Shown here piece by piece: positions 33,865 through 42,383 of a stretch of 64,000 nt of DNA (within the stretch, counting starts at the first letter, position 1; the number at the start of each line of letters is the position of its first letter). The notes below the pieces were generated by a model. It was not told where the DNA came from. It was given only the letters and a program-made list of their open reading frames with translations, and did not search any database. Made by a program: the position numbers and the translations under genes. Origin of the DNA: Streptomyces sp. NBC_00162 (GTDB taxonomy: Bacteria > Actinomycetota > Actinomycetes > Streptomycetales > Streptomycetaceae); the NCBI RefSeq assembly GCF_024611995.1, contig NZ_CP102509.1, forward strand, positions 7,440,001 to 7,504,000, in the 5' to 3' direction.

Positions 33865-35151
33865 TCAGGAGTGCGGGACCGGGGCGGGTTCGTCCTCGGG
33901 GCCGCGGTGGTGGAGGGGGCGGGCCAGGAGAGATCCCAGGAAGCCCGCCACCGCGCCCCAGAGGAGGGCGAGGCCCACCGTGCGCCACAGGACGGGGTTG
34001 AGTTCCACCGTGCCGCCGAGGCCGCCGACATCCCCGATGCCCAGGAGAGAGAGCCCGAACTGGGCCTGGATCCGCGCCAGCAGACAGATCATCAGGGTCG
34101 CGAGGGCCAGGGCCACACCCAGATGGAGCGCGTGCTTCCAGGGGCGTACGTGCGCGGGGGACCATACGGCCGCCAGCACGCCCGTGCCCAGCAGCAGGAC
34201 GGCGGCCACCACCACCAGCCACCACGCCCGGGAGTCCCGCTCGGCGAGCGCGGCCACGTCGACCGTGGACAGGTCGGAGCCACGCAGGACCTGGTCCAGC
34301 AACTGCGGCATCGGCAGCCCGAAGGGGCCCTCGACCTTGCCCTCCCAGGCACCGCCGAAGCCCAGGGTCAGTGCGAGCCAGACCAGGTTCGGCAGGCCCA
34401 GCAGGATCACGGCCAGGGTCTGGGCGGCATGGCCCTGGGTCGCGGCCACGACCACGCCGACCCCGATGCCGAGGACGACGTACGCGAGCAGGAGCACGAC
34501 CGTGGCGAAGGCCGCCGGGCGCACCGCCGCGTGGAAGCGGACCAGCCCGGTCGGGAGCGGTGCGCGGCGCGAGACCAGCAGGGCGACCAGCAACAGGCCC
34601 AAGATCCAAAGCAGTCCGAAGAAGAGCGTGACGGGCAGGTCGGCCCGGAAGCCCACCGTCGGCGAGGAGTCGAGGAGTTCGCCGATCACTCCAATGGGGG
34701 AATCGCCGGTGGAGATGCCGAAGGTCTGCCGGGCGAGGAGCGCGGCGCCGGTCAGGGCGAGCAGCCACAGCAGGATCAACGGGACGGCCCGGCCGATGAG
34801 TTCGCGGGGCCGGGCCACCGCCCGGTTGTGCAGGGGGCGCAGGAAGCAGTAGCCGGCCATGAGGGCGCCGGCCAGGCTCACCGAGAGCGGGAGCACCGAC
34901 AGGCTCGCGTCCGCCCCCGCCAGGGAACCGGCGCTGCCCGTCACCTCTACCGAACCGCCGGCCGCCATCACGACGACCGCGGCGACGACACGGGGGAACG
35001 CGCCGCCCGGCAGGTCGCCCGCGCCCGCGCACGCCAGGCCGGCCGAGGCGACCGCGGTCATCACCGCGAAAGCCGCGACCACGGCGACGAGGGCGTCGCG
35101 CCATGCCCCCGCGGAGCCCCCGGACGATGGTGATCTCGGTGTCTGGCTCAC
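33865..35151 (-). CDS. streptophobe family membrane protein
   Basis: This polytopic membrane protein of ~428 residues has about ten hydrophobic helices and little soluble mass. It matches the Streptomyces-specific 'streptophobe' family by features such as VAVVAAFAVMTAVASAGLACAG, a central ELIGRAVPLILLWLLALTG and a HALHLGVALALATLMICLLA region. The function is unknown. GTG 35151 is chosen since the upstream extension lacks membrane character; CACGGT lies six nucleotides before it. It is divergent from the DUF6777 gene with a 93-bp gap and converges with the kinase gene. Confidence 0.75.
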   Translation of the reverse strand: MSQTPRSPSSGGSAGAWRDALVAVVAAFAVMTAVASAGLACAGAGDLPGGAFPRVVAAVVVMAAGGSVEVTGSAGSLAGADASLSVLPLSVSLAGALMAGYCFLRPLHNRAVARPRELIGRAVPLILLWLLALTGAALLARQTFGISTGDSPIGVIGELLDSSPTVGFRADLPVTLFFGLLWILGLLLVALLVSRRAPLPTGLVRFHAAVRPAAFATVVLLLAYVVLGIGVGVVVAATQGHAAQTLAVILLGLPNLVWLALTLGFGGAWEGKVEGPFGLPMPQLLDQVLRGSDLSTVDVAALAERDSRAWWLVVVAAVLLLGTGVLAAVWSPAHVRPWKHALHLGVALALATLMICLLARIQAQFGLSLLGIGDVGGLGGTVELNPVLWRTVGLALLWGAVAGFLGSLLARPLHHRGPEDEPAPVPHS

Positions 35152-35244
35152 CCTGCAACCGTGGCACTCTCGGCTTGCGGGCACCACCCGGACGGCGCAC
35201 ACAATGGTCCGCAGGGAACTCACTCCTCCTGCAAAGGAGAGCCC

Positions 35245-36759
35245 GTGACCACGCAACCCTCCGGCCGACCGCCCTCGTCAGAACGCCCCACCGGGCCGCC
35301 ATCGGGCCCGCTCTCGGGCGGGCAGCAGGGGCCCCCACCGCCCCCACCACCGTCGGCGCCGCCCGGTGGTCCCGGCGGACCGGCCAAAGGTCCCTGGTGG
35401 CGGTCCGTACCCCGGCTCGTCACCGCACTCGTCGCGGTGGCGGCGGCCGTGGCCCTGGCCGTGGTGCTGACCAGGCCCGGCGGCGGTACGGCCGCGGGCG
35501 GCGAGGTGTTCCTCCAGCCGGCCGCGGCGTCGGGCCCGGACCCGTTCACCGAGTCGACCGCGTCGCGCGATGCCACGCCGCCGCCGGACAGCCCGCCACC
35601 GTCCGGGAGCAGGACGCCGGCCGCCACGGGCGCCACCGTCACCACGGGCACCCGGACCGTCAGCGGGGCCTCGCCCGGGGTGTACGAGGGCACCAAGAAC
35701 GTCGCCAGCTGCGACGTCGAGAAGCTGATCAAGGACCTGTCCGCGAATCCGTCCAAGAACGCCGCCTTCGCCTCGGCCCTCGGCATCCAGCCGGCGGCCG
35801 TCCCCGGCTACCTCCGCTCGCTCACCCCCGTGCAGCTGCGGATGGACACCCGGGTCACGAACCACGGCTACCGGGACGGCAAGCTCAATCCCTACCAGGC
35901 CGTGCTCCAGGCCGGGACGGCCGTGCTCGTGGACGACCGCGGGGTGCCGCGGGTGCGGTGCGCGTGCGGGAACCCGCTCGGGCCGCCGGTGGCGCTCAAG
36001 GCCAACCCGAAGCGCTTCGGGCAGGTGTGGAACTCGTACCAGCCCGCGCAGGTGGTCGTCATCGCACCGTCGGTGACCGTCGTGAACACGTTCGTGATCT
36101 ACGACCGCCACAACCGGCACTGGTACGAGCGCGACCGCGGCGACCACCACGGCAAGCACGACAGGCCGGTGCCGCCGCCCGTGTTCCCGACTCCGACTTG
36201 GTCGCACCCGACGCACACGCCAACGCACCCCACGCACACGCCGACGCACCCGACGGGCACCCCGACGCACCCGACGGGCACCCCGACGCACCCGACGGGC
36301 ACCCCGACGTCGACCGTGACGCCGTCGCCGACGCCGACCGTCACGCCCTCGGAGTCCCCGTCCGAGTCGCCTTCCGTGACGCCTTCGGAGTCCCCGTCCC
36401 AGTCGCCGTCGGAGTCGCCCTCCGAGTCGCCCTCGGAGTCTCCGTCCGAGTCACCTTCGGAGTCCCCGCCGGAGTCGCCTTCGGCGTCGCCGTCCGAGGC
36501 GACCGAGCCCGCGTCCTCGCCGCCGGCGACCCTGCGGCGTTCGGTGGAACCGCAGTCCCTGCCGCCCTCGTCCGAGGCCCCGGTGTCCACGGCCCCGCTG
36601 CCGACGGTCGCGCCTCCGCCGCCGTCGCCGGAGCAGCCCAACCAGGAGCAGCAGCAGAACCAGGAGCAGCAGAACCAGGACCAGCAGCCCAACCAGGAGC
36701 AGCAGAACCAGAACGAGCAGAACCAGAACGAGCAGAACCAGAACCAGCCTGAGCAGTAG
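35245..36759 (+). CDS. DUF6777 domain protein with long repeat-rich C-terminus
   Basis: This 504-residue protein has a Pro-rich cytosolic N-terminus (~45 residues), one membrane helix (LVTALVAVAAAVALAVVL), an extracytoplasmic globular domain (~75-300; contains GVYEGTKNVASCDVEKLIKDL and a C-x-C near VRCACGNPLGPPVALKANP), then three repeat tracts: HPTxTPT (~36204-36310), SESP (~36348-36500) and NQEQQ/NQNEQ (~36637-36756). The tracts look like a wall-spanning stalk. I recall the domain as DUF6777, common in Streptomyces; the function is unknown. GTG 35245 has an AAAGGAG site at ideal spacing. Confidence 0.78.
   Translation: MTTQPSGRPPSSERPTGPPSGPLSGGQQGPPPPPPPSAPPGGPGGPAKGPWWRSVPRLVTALVAVAAAVALAVVLTRPGGGTAAGGEVFLQPAAASGPDPFTESTASRDATPPPDSPPPSGSRTPAATGATVTTGTRTVSGASPGVYEGTKNVASCDVEKLIKDLSANPSKNAAFASALGIQPAAVPGYLRSLTPVQLRMDTRVTNHGYRDGKLNPYQAVLQAGTAVLVDDRGVPRVRCACGNPLGPPVALKANPKRFGQVWNSYQPAQVVVIAPSVTVVNTFVIYDRHNRHWYERDRGDHHGKHDRPVPPPVFPTPTWSHPTHTPTHPTHTPTHPTGTPTHPTGTPTHPTGTPTSTVTPSPTPTVTPSESPSESPSVTPSESPSQSPSESPSESPSESPSESPSESPPESPSASPSEATEPASSPPATLRRSVEPQSLPPSSEAPVSTAPLPTVAPPPPSPEQPNQEQQQNQEQQNQDQQPNQEQQNQNEQNQNEQNQNQPEQ
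36204..36756 (+). repeat. three in-frame tandem repeat tracts
   Basis: Coding repeats occur in the DUF6777 gene: 21-bp units for HPTGTPT (36204-36310), 12-bp units for SESP (36348-36500) and ~15-bp units for NQEQQ/NQNEQ (36637-36756). They are long enough for slipped-strand length change. Confidence 0.8.
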
Positions 36760-36766
36760 CAGCGCC

Positions 36767-36802
36767 CCGGGCCGCCTCCTCCACGCGGGGGAGGCGGCCC
36801 GG
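36767..36802. terminator. bidirectional terminator hairpin
   Basis: A perfect 13-bp stem, CCGGGCCGCCTCC / GGAGGCGGCCCGG, encloses a 10-nt loop between the convergent DUF6777 gene and the small membrane protein gene. It is the strongest hairpin in the window. Confidence 0.8.
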
Positions 36803-36815
36803 CCTGCCGGCGGAG

Positions 36816-37058
36816 CTACGTACGCCGCTGCCGCCCGGCGAGCGCGTCGCCCGCCGCGCCCACCGCGAGCCCGAGCACCACCATCACCACGTAACCGAAG
36901 ATCTCGTAGCCCTCGGGCACGAGGAAGCGGACGAAGCCCATGAAGTGGATCCAGTCGAGCCATTCGTGCAGCAGGCCGCTCGCGCCGCCGACGACGAGGA
37001 CGAAGGCGAGCAGCCCCGACACGGCCGTCACGGGGGATTTCGGTGTGGGTGAGGTCAT
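36816..37058 (-). CDS. small two-helix membrane protein
   Basis: This 80-residue protein has two hydrophobic helices (VSGLLAFVLVVGGASGLL and EIFGYVVMVVLGLAVGAA) joined by HEWLDWIHFMGFVRFLVPEG, which contains several aromatic residues. The short RQRRT tail would be cytosolic. I do not recognise the family. It is divergent from the histidine kinase gene, and the bidirectional terminator lies just downstream. The reading frame has normal codon use, so I take it as real. Confidence 0.65.
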   Translation of the reverse strand: MTSPTPKSPVTAVSGLLAFVLVVGGASGLLHEWLDWIHFMGFVRFLVPEGYEIFGYVVMVVLGLAVGAAGDALAGRQRRT

Positions 37059-37118
37059 GCTCCGACGGTAGGCGGGCGGCGCCGGGCGGCGGATCGGCCG
37101 TTGGGCGGCGACGGGTGG

Positions 37119-37128
37119 TACTTAAGTA
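37119..37128. promoter_or_regulatory. palindrome TACTTAAGTA upstream of the two-component system
   Basis: This perfect, AT-rich 10-bp palindrome in a very GC-rich region lies 56 bp before the histidine kinase ATG and is also upstream of the divergent small membrane protein gene. It could be a response-regulator site or part of a promoter; that is inferred. Confidence 0.4.
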
Positions 37129-37184
37129 TCCGGTTCGCAGCGCGGAAGCCCGGTCACGGCGGGGTCCGCGTAGATTTCCGGGAC

Positions 37185-38384
37185 ATGCGCCGCATCCACC
37201 GCATCCACCGCACCCGCCGGGACTGGGCCGCCGACCTGGCCCTCGTCCTCTTCGCCGCCTGTTTCGCGGCCGTCAGTTCGCAGTCCATCCCGGTGGCGGA
37301 CAGCATCGGCCCCGCGTGGCGGGCAGCCGACCAGGCGGCCGGCGGACTGGCCTGCGCGGCGGTGCTGCTGCGGCGGCGCTGGCCGGTGCAGCTCGCGGTG
37401 GTGCTTCTCCTGGCGGGCTCGCAGGCGCACTATCTGACCGGCCCGGCGCTGGTGGCGGTGTTCACGGTGGCCGCGACCCGGCCGTGGCGGGTCACGGGCT
37501 GGGTGGCGGCGTTGGCCTTCGCCCCGCTCCCCGTCTTCGTGTGGCAGCTGCCGGCCATGGCCGAGGAGCGGGCGGGCGCGGCGGTGACCTACTTCGCCCT
37601 GATCGCCGGGGCGATCGGCTGGGGCCTGTTCCGGCGGTCCCGGCAGCAGCTCATCGCCTCGCTGCGGGAGCGCGCCGAACTGGCCGAGGCGGACGCGGAG
37701 TCGCGGGCCGAACGGGTCCGGATGGAGGCGCGTGAGGAGATCGCCCGCGAGATGCACGACGTACTCGGGCACCGGCTGTCGCTGCTGAGCGTGCACGCGG
37801 GCGCCCTGGAGTACAACCCGGGCGCCCCGCCCGCGGAGAACGAGCGGGCCGCCGGGGTGATCCGGGAGAGCGCTCACCTGGCCCTCCACGATCTGCGCGA
37901 GGTGATCGGGGTGCTGCGGTCGGGAACGGGCACGGACGCCGCGGAGGGCGAGCGGCCGCAGCCGGAACTGGCGGACCTGGAACGGCTGGTGGCCGAGGCC
38001 CGGGCGGCGGGCGGGCGGATCGAGCTGACCGGGCCGCCCGAGGGGCTCGCGCCGCCGCCGCTGGCGGGACGCACGGCGTACCGGATCGTGCAGGAGGCGC
38101 TGACCAACGTACGCAAGCACGCCCCGGGGGCGACGGTCGAGGTGCGGGTGGCCGGAGCCCCGGGGGACCGGCTGACGGTGGAAGTGCACAGCGCCCGGCC
38201 GCCCGGTCCGGTTCCAGGGCCCGTTCCAGGGCCGGTTCCAGGACCGGTTCCCGGGCCCGGCGCGGGCGGCGGGCAGGGGCTGATCGGACTGGCCGAGCGG
38301 GCCCGGCTGGCGGGCGGCGAGCTCAGGGCCGGCCCCGCGGACGACGGCTTCCGGGTGGACGCCTGGCTACCCTGGCAGGACTGA
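37185..38384 (+). CDS. sensor histidine kinase, NarL/DesK type
   Basis: This 399-residue protein has four or five membrane helices (~14-148) with almost no extracytoplasmic loop, a HisKA_3 domain with phosphoacceptor H191 (REEIAREMHDVLGHRLSLL) and an ATPase domain with N-box EALTNVRKHA (~305). The usual D of the G1 box is replaced by VHSARPPG, then a (PGPV)n repeat (residues 340-358) is inserted before GQGLIGLAERA. The family often senses membrane stress. The N-terminus has a 9-bp repeat (RIH). It lies 19 bp upstream of its response regulator gene. Confidence 0.9.
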   Translation: MRRIHRIHRTRRDWAADLALVLFAACFAAVSSQSIPVADSIGPAWRAADQAAGGLACAAVLLRRRWPVQLAVVLLLAGSQAHYLTGPALVAVFTVAATRPWRVTGWVAALAFAPLPVFVWQLPAMAEERAGAAVTYFALIAGAIGWGLFRRSRQQLIASLRERAELAEADAESRAERVRMEAREEIAREMHDVLGHRLSLLSVHAGALEYNPGAPPAENERAAGVIRESAHLALHDLREVIGVLRSGTGTDAAEGERPQPELADLERLVAEARAAGGRIELTGPPEGLAPPPLAGRTAYRIVQEALTNVRKHAPGATVEVRVAGAPGDRLTVEVHSARPPGPVPGPVPGPVPGPVPGPGAGGGQGLIGLAERARLAGGELRAGPADDGFRVDAWLPWQD

Positions 38385-38403
38385 ACGGACGGAAGGGACG
38401 CGG

Positions 38404-39063
38404 GTGATCCGGGTACTGCTGGTCGACGACGACGCGATCGTGCGGGCCGGGCTGCGCCTGATGCTGGGCGGCGCCCCGGACATCGAGCTCGTCGCGGAGG
38501 CCGCGGACGGGGCTGAGGTGCCCGCGCTGGTCACCTCGTCCCGCCCCGACCTGGTGCTGATGGACATCCGGATGCCGGGCGTCGACGGGCTGACGGCCAC
38601 CGAGGCGCTGCGGGCCCGGCCCGGCGCGCCCGAGGTGCTGGTCCTGACCACCTTCCACACCGACGCGCACGTCCTGCGGGCGCTGCGCGCCGGTGCGGCC
38701 GGGTTCGTCCTCAAGGACACCCCGCCGCACGAGATCGTGACGGCGATCCGGACGGTGGCCGCCGGGGACCCGGTGCTCTCCCCGGCGGTCACCCGTCGGC
38801 TCATCGACCGGGTGGCGGCCGACACCGGCCAGGACACCCGCGCGGCCGCCGCCCGGGAACGGCTGGAGCTGCTGGCCGGGCGCGAGCGGGAGGTGGCCCT
38901 GGCGGTAGGGCGCGGCCTGTCCAACGCGGAGATCGCGCGGGAACTGCATCTGGCGCTGCCGACCGTGAAGACGCACGTGTCCCGGATCCTGACCCGGCTG
39001 CACCTCAACAACCGTGTCCAGATCGCCCTGTTGGTCCACGACGCGACCACGCCGGACGGTTAG
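38404..39063 (+). CDS. NarL/LuxR-family response regulator
   Basis: This 219-residue protein has a receiver domain with acidic pocket DDD (8-10), phosphoacceptor D54 (LVLMDIRMPG) and the conserved T and K (LTTFH, VLKDT), followed by a LuxR-type helix-turn-helix (~150-210; GREREVALAVGRGLSNAEIA). It pairs with the upstream kinase. The target may include this operon. The GTG start at 38404 has a GGGACGCGG upstream region. Confidence 0.92.
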   Translation: MIRVLLVDDDAIVRAGLRLMLGGAPDIELVAEAADGAEVPALVTSSRPDLVLMDIRMPGVDGLTATEALRARPGAPEVLVLTTFHTDAHVLRALRAGAAGFVLKDTPPHEIVTAIRTVAAGDPVLSPAVTRRLIDRVAADTGQDTRAAAARERLELLAGREREVALAVGRGLSNAEIARELHLALPTVKTHVSRILTRLHLNNRVQIALLVHDATTPDG

Positions 39064-39351
39064 CCGCCCGGCTAGGGTGGCGTGGCAGGCGCGGCGAGCA
39101 GTACGGCGGTCACGGCCCACCAGCCGGAAGAGGCCCGGGCGGGGCGTTCGGCGAGCTCGGGGTCGAGGACGGCCGGCAAGGTCCGCCGGGCGGGCGCCGG
39201 GGCGGCCCGCACCGCTGCCGTCGGGGCGGCGGCCGGCTCCGGGTCCTGGTCCCGGAATGAGCGGGCCGAGGGCGAGCGGGTCCCGGTACGGCCGGACGGC
39301 CAGGCGCCGCTCGGGCCCCCGCGCGAGCCCTCGCCGTGAGACGCTGGCTGC
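39064..39351. other. 288-bp gap without a supported gene
   Basis: Frames on both strands are open (plus 39082-39339; minus 39072-39596), but both are Ala/Arg/Pro/Ser-rich with no recognised domain, and the minus frame runs far into the next gene. I see no terminator with a clean stem. The end of the gap holds GACGCT (39340-39345), six nucleotides before the next GTG. A short membrane peptide on the minus strand (ending RASSGWWAVTAVLLAAP) cannot be excluded. Confidence 0.4.
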
Positions 39352-41421
39352 GTGGCCCAGTGGGGACAGAATCCCGAGGTCGACTGGCCCGCGCGGCCGG
39401 ATACGAGCCTGGCGCTCAACCGCATGGGCACCTTCGACTGGGACCTCGACAGCGGGCGGATGTTCCTCGACCCGACCGCCCTCGAGGTTCTCGACCTGCG
39501 CCCGGACGAGTTCGACGGGACCACCGCCGGACTACGCCCCCGCATCCCGCCCGCCGACGAGGCCCGGCTCGAGGCCCGCGTCGCGCAGGCCCTCAAGGAC
39601 GGCCACAGCCACTACGGGGCCTACGTCCGCGGCCGCCGCCGGGACGGAACCCTGGCCTGGATCCACATCCAGGGGCACATCGTGCGGGACCCGGGCGGGC
39701 GTCCGTACCGGGTCATCGGGATCCTCCGGGACGCCGCCCACGACCCCGGGGAGCCCGGCGCCGCCGGGGAGCAGGCCGAGGACCGGCGCCGGATGACCGG
39801 GGTCGTCGAGCGGACCACGGCCATCCTCGCCCACGCCCGCACCGTCAACGACGTGACCGACGTCCTCAAGGACCCGGAGGCCCTCGGGCACCTGGGCGCC
39901 GTCAGCGTGATGCTGGGCGTAGTGGACGGCGCTCGCATCCACCTGGTCGCCGAGGGGCAGCTGGGCTCGTACGTGCCCGAGATCGAGTACACGCGGATCG
40001 ACGCGCAGTTCCCGATGAGCGAGGCCGTACGCACCATGCAGCCGGTCTACCTCGCCTCACGGGAGGAGTTCCAGCTGGGCTACCCGCAGCTGTGGCCGTA
40101 CATCGAGCCGCTGTCCGTGCGCAGCGGGGCCTACCTGCCGCTGATCGCCCAGGGACGGCCCATCGGCGCACTCGGGCTGCTCTACACGCGCGACGGCGAC
40201 TTCACCGCCGAGGAGCGCAACCTGCTGATGGCGCTCGGCAGCGGCATCGCGCAGAGCCTCCAGCGCGCCATGCTCTTCGAGCAGGAGCACGACCTGGCGG
40301 AGGGCCTCCAGCGGGCCATGCTGCCCCGCCGGATCCCCGAGGTGCCCGGTGCGCGGATCGCCGTGCGGTACCGGTCCGCACGGATGGGGCGGGACATCGG
40401 CGGCGACTGGTACGACGTGATCCCGCTCGGCGAGGGCCGCGTCGGGGTGATGATCGGCGACGTGGAGGGGCACGACACGGACGCGGCCGCCGTCATGGGC
40501 CAGCTGCGCATCGTGCTGCGCGCCTACATCGCCGAGGGGCACACCCCCGGCACCGCCATGGCGCGGGCCTCGGCCTTCCTGCGCGAGCTGGAGACGGACC
40601 GCTTCGCCACCTGCACGTACGCCGAACTGGACCTCACCACCGGGATGCTCCGTATGGTCCGAGCCGGCCACCTCGACCCGGTGGTGCGGCGCGGGGACGG
40701 CAGCTGCCACCGGATCCAGGTGGCGGGCGGCCTGCCGCTCGGCCTGCCGCCCCGCGAACAGTCCGGGACCGGCTCCGGCTACCCGGTCACCAGCCTCGAA
40801 CTGCACCCCGGTGACACCCTGCTGCTGTGCACGGACGGCCTGATCGAACGGCCCGGAGCGGACCCGGACACCGGCATGCGCGAGCTCATGGCCGCGGCCC
40901 GCGGCGGCCCGGTCGACGTGGAGGAACTCGCCGACGTGCTGTGCGACCTGGTCGGCGACGCGGGCGGCGGGGACGACATGGCCCTGCTCGTCCTGCGCCG
41001 CCGCGGCACTCCCACCGGGCGCGGCGGCGGTCCGCTGCGCCAGCGGCTGGAACCCGGCGATCCGGAGGCCCCGGCGATGGCCCGGCACCTGATCCGGGCG
41101 GCCGTGGCCGCCTGGGGAGCACGGGAACGGGCCGACGAGATCGAACTCGCAGCGGACGAGCTGATCACCAATGCCCTGGTCCACACGGACGACGGCGCCG
41201 ACGTCGGCATGCGGCTGACGGCGGAAGGCCGGATCCGCATCGAGGTCGAGGACACCAGCAGCGCCCTGCCGAGGCGGCGCGAGGCGGGGGACTGGGCGGT
41301 GTCGGGACGCGGGCTGCTGCTGGTGGAGCGGCTCGCGGAGGCCTGGGGCGTGGAGCCCCGGGGCGGCGGGAAGTGCGTGTGGTGCGAGTTCGCCGTCACC
41401 GCCCCGGAGCAGCCAAGCTGA
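39352..41421 (+). CDS. PAS-GAF-PP2C (SpoIIE) phosphatase with C-terminal anti-sigma-type ATPase
   Basis: This 689-residue protein has a PAS domain (~22-130; MGTFDWDLDSGRMFLDPTAL), a GAF domain (~165-320), a SpoIIE-type PP2C phosphatase (~325-545; GGDWYDV, GDVEGHDTDAAAVM, GDDMALL metal motifs) and a HATPase_c_2 domain (~560-685; ELAADELITNALVHT, GRGLLLVERLAEAWG). It could switch partner anti-anti-sigma proteins both ways, since phosphatase and kinase-like domains sit on one chain. GTG 39352 follows GACGCT by six nucleotides. No sigma factor adjoins. Confidence 0.92.
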   Translation: MAQWGQNPEVDWPARPDTSLALNRMGTFDWDLDSGRMFLDPTALEVLDLRPDEFDGTTAGLRPRIPPADEARLEARVAQALKDGHSHYGAYVRGRRRDGTLAWIHIQGHIVRDPGGRPYRVIGILRDAAHDPGEPGAAGEQAEDRRRMTGVVERTTAILAHARTVNDVTDVLKDPEALGHLGAVSVMLGVVDGARIHLVAEGQLGSYVPEIEYTRIDAQFPMSEAVRTMQPVYLASREEFQLGYPQLWPYIEPLSVRSGAYLPLIAQGRPIGALGLLYTRDGDFTAEERNLLMALGSGIAQSLQRAMLFEQEHDLAEGLQRAMLPRRIPEVPGARIAVRYRSARMGRDIGGDWYDVIPLGEGRVGVMIGDVEGHDTDAAAVMGQLRIVLRAYIAEGHTPGTAMARASAFLRELETDRFATCTYAELDLTTGMLRMVRAGHLDPVVRRGDGSCHRIQVAGGLPLGLPPREQSGTGSGYPVTSLELHPGDTLLLCTDGLIERPGADPDTGMRELMAAARGGPVDVEELADVLCDLVGDAGGGDDMALLVLRRRGTPTGRGGGPLRQRLEPGDPEAPAMARHLIRAAVAAWGARERADEIELAADELITNALVHTDDGADVGMRLTAEGRIRIEVEDTSSALPRRREAGDWAVSGRGLLLVERLAEAWGVEPRGGGKCVWCEFAVTAPEQPS

Positions 41422-41431
41422 ACGCCGGAGG

Positions 41432-42247
41432 TCAGACGGCGGCGTACGGGCCCTGCACGGCCTTGGTGTTCTGCAGGGCGGTGAGCTTGCGGACGAAGAG
41501 GACGGCGAGTACCGCGGCGGCGACCATGATCAGGTCTGAGACGATGCCGACGGCGGAGGCGTCCCGCAGGGCCTCGGGGGTCTCGGCGCGCTTGTACATC
41601 TGGGCGAAGACGCGGTCGACGCACGCCGCGACGACCCAGACGACCCACCAGGCCGTGAGGGGAGCGGTGGAGACGTGGCGGTAGGAGCCGTCGGGCCCGA
41701 GCTGGGTGCTGGCCGTCCAGATCTGCCGCGCGGTCCGGTAGGGGAGGAACAGGTTGCCGACGGGGATGAACCAGGCGCCGATGGCCCAGCCGCGCCCCTG
41801 TGTGAAGGCGTCGGGGCGGAAGATCTCGCCGTTCACGCGTGCGCGGTGGAACCAGATGATGAAGACGGTGCCCGTGCCCAGCAGCACCAGGAGCTGGACG
41901 CTCCCGGCGAAGGCGGTGAGCATGTCCGACAGGTCGAGCGTGTCGTCCGCGACCTGGTCGGGGTCGGCGATCAGGTCCTTCATCAGCGACCAGGCGAACA
42001 GGTTGGAGCCGGCCGAGAACAGGTTGACCGCGGCCGCGACGGACAGCAGCACGGTCAGCGCCGTCGCGAGGCCCTGCGGAGAACGCAGGACGTCACGGGG
42101 TGGCGGCGGGCCGGGATACACGGGCTGCCCGGGGTACGGCTGCCCAGGGTAGGGCTGGGCCGGATACGGCTGCGCCGGGTACGGGGCGGCCGCGGCGTAC
42201 GGCGGCCGGTCGGGCGGCGGCGGTGAACCGGGCGCGCTGAAGGACAT
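41432..42247 (-). CDS. DUF4328 membrane protein
   Basis: This 271-residue protein has a Pro/Tyr/Gln-rich N-terminal tail (repeats of PAQPYPGQPY) and then four hydrophobic segments with GWAIGAWFIPVGNLFLPYRTARQIW, the hallmark of DUF4328, and WWVVWVVAACVDRV. It sits in the membrane with a cytosolic disordered tail. The function is unknown. ATG 42247 begins the tail and GGGGGG precedes it. The 136 bp upstream, to the end of modBC, hold no evident site. Confidence 0.82.
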   Translation of the reverse strand: MSFSAPGSPPPPDRPPYAAAAPYPAQPYPAQPYPGQPYPGQPVYPGPPPPRDVLRSPQGLATALTVLLSVAAAVNLFSAGSNLFAWSLMKDLIADPDQVADDTLDLSDMLTAFAGSVQLLVLLGTGTVFIIWFHRARVNGEIFRPDAFTQGRGWAIGAWFIPVGNLFLPYRTARQIWTASTQLGPDGSYRHVSTAPLTAWWVVWVVAACVDRVFAQMYKRAETPEALRDASAVGIVSDLIMVAAAVLAVLFVRKLTALQNTKAVQGPYAAV

Positions 42248-42383
42248 GACGGAGTACCCCCCACGGGAACGTGTGACATGCGGATCGCGCCTGCCGACGG
42301 GCGCGCAGGCAACCGCCGAAACATATGCCAGCCCGCTGACCTGCGTCCAAACGATTCCAAGGGTCACCGGTGGGCACCAGCGG

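Noticed and set aside
36204..36756. CRISPR-like array in the DUF6777 gene
   Set aside because: The repeats are short, contiguous and in frame, with no unique spacers; they encode protein repeats. No cas genes are present.
39072..39596. Minus-strand frame in the gap before the PAS-GAF-PP2C gene
   Set aside because: Most of it is antisense to the PP2C gene and Arg/Ser/Ala-rich. A short real peptide inside the gap cannot be excluded, but nothing supports it.
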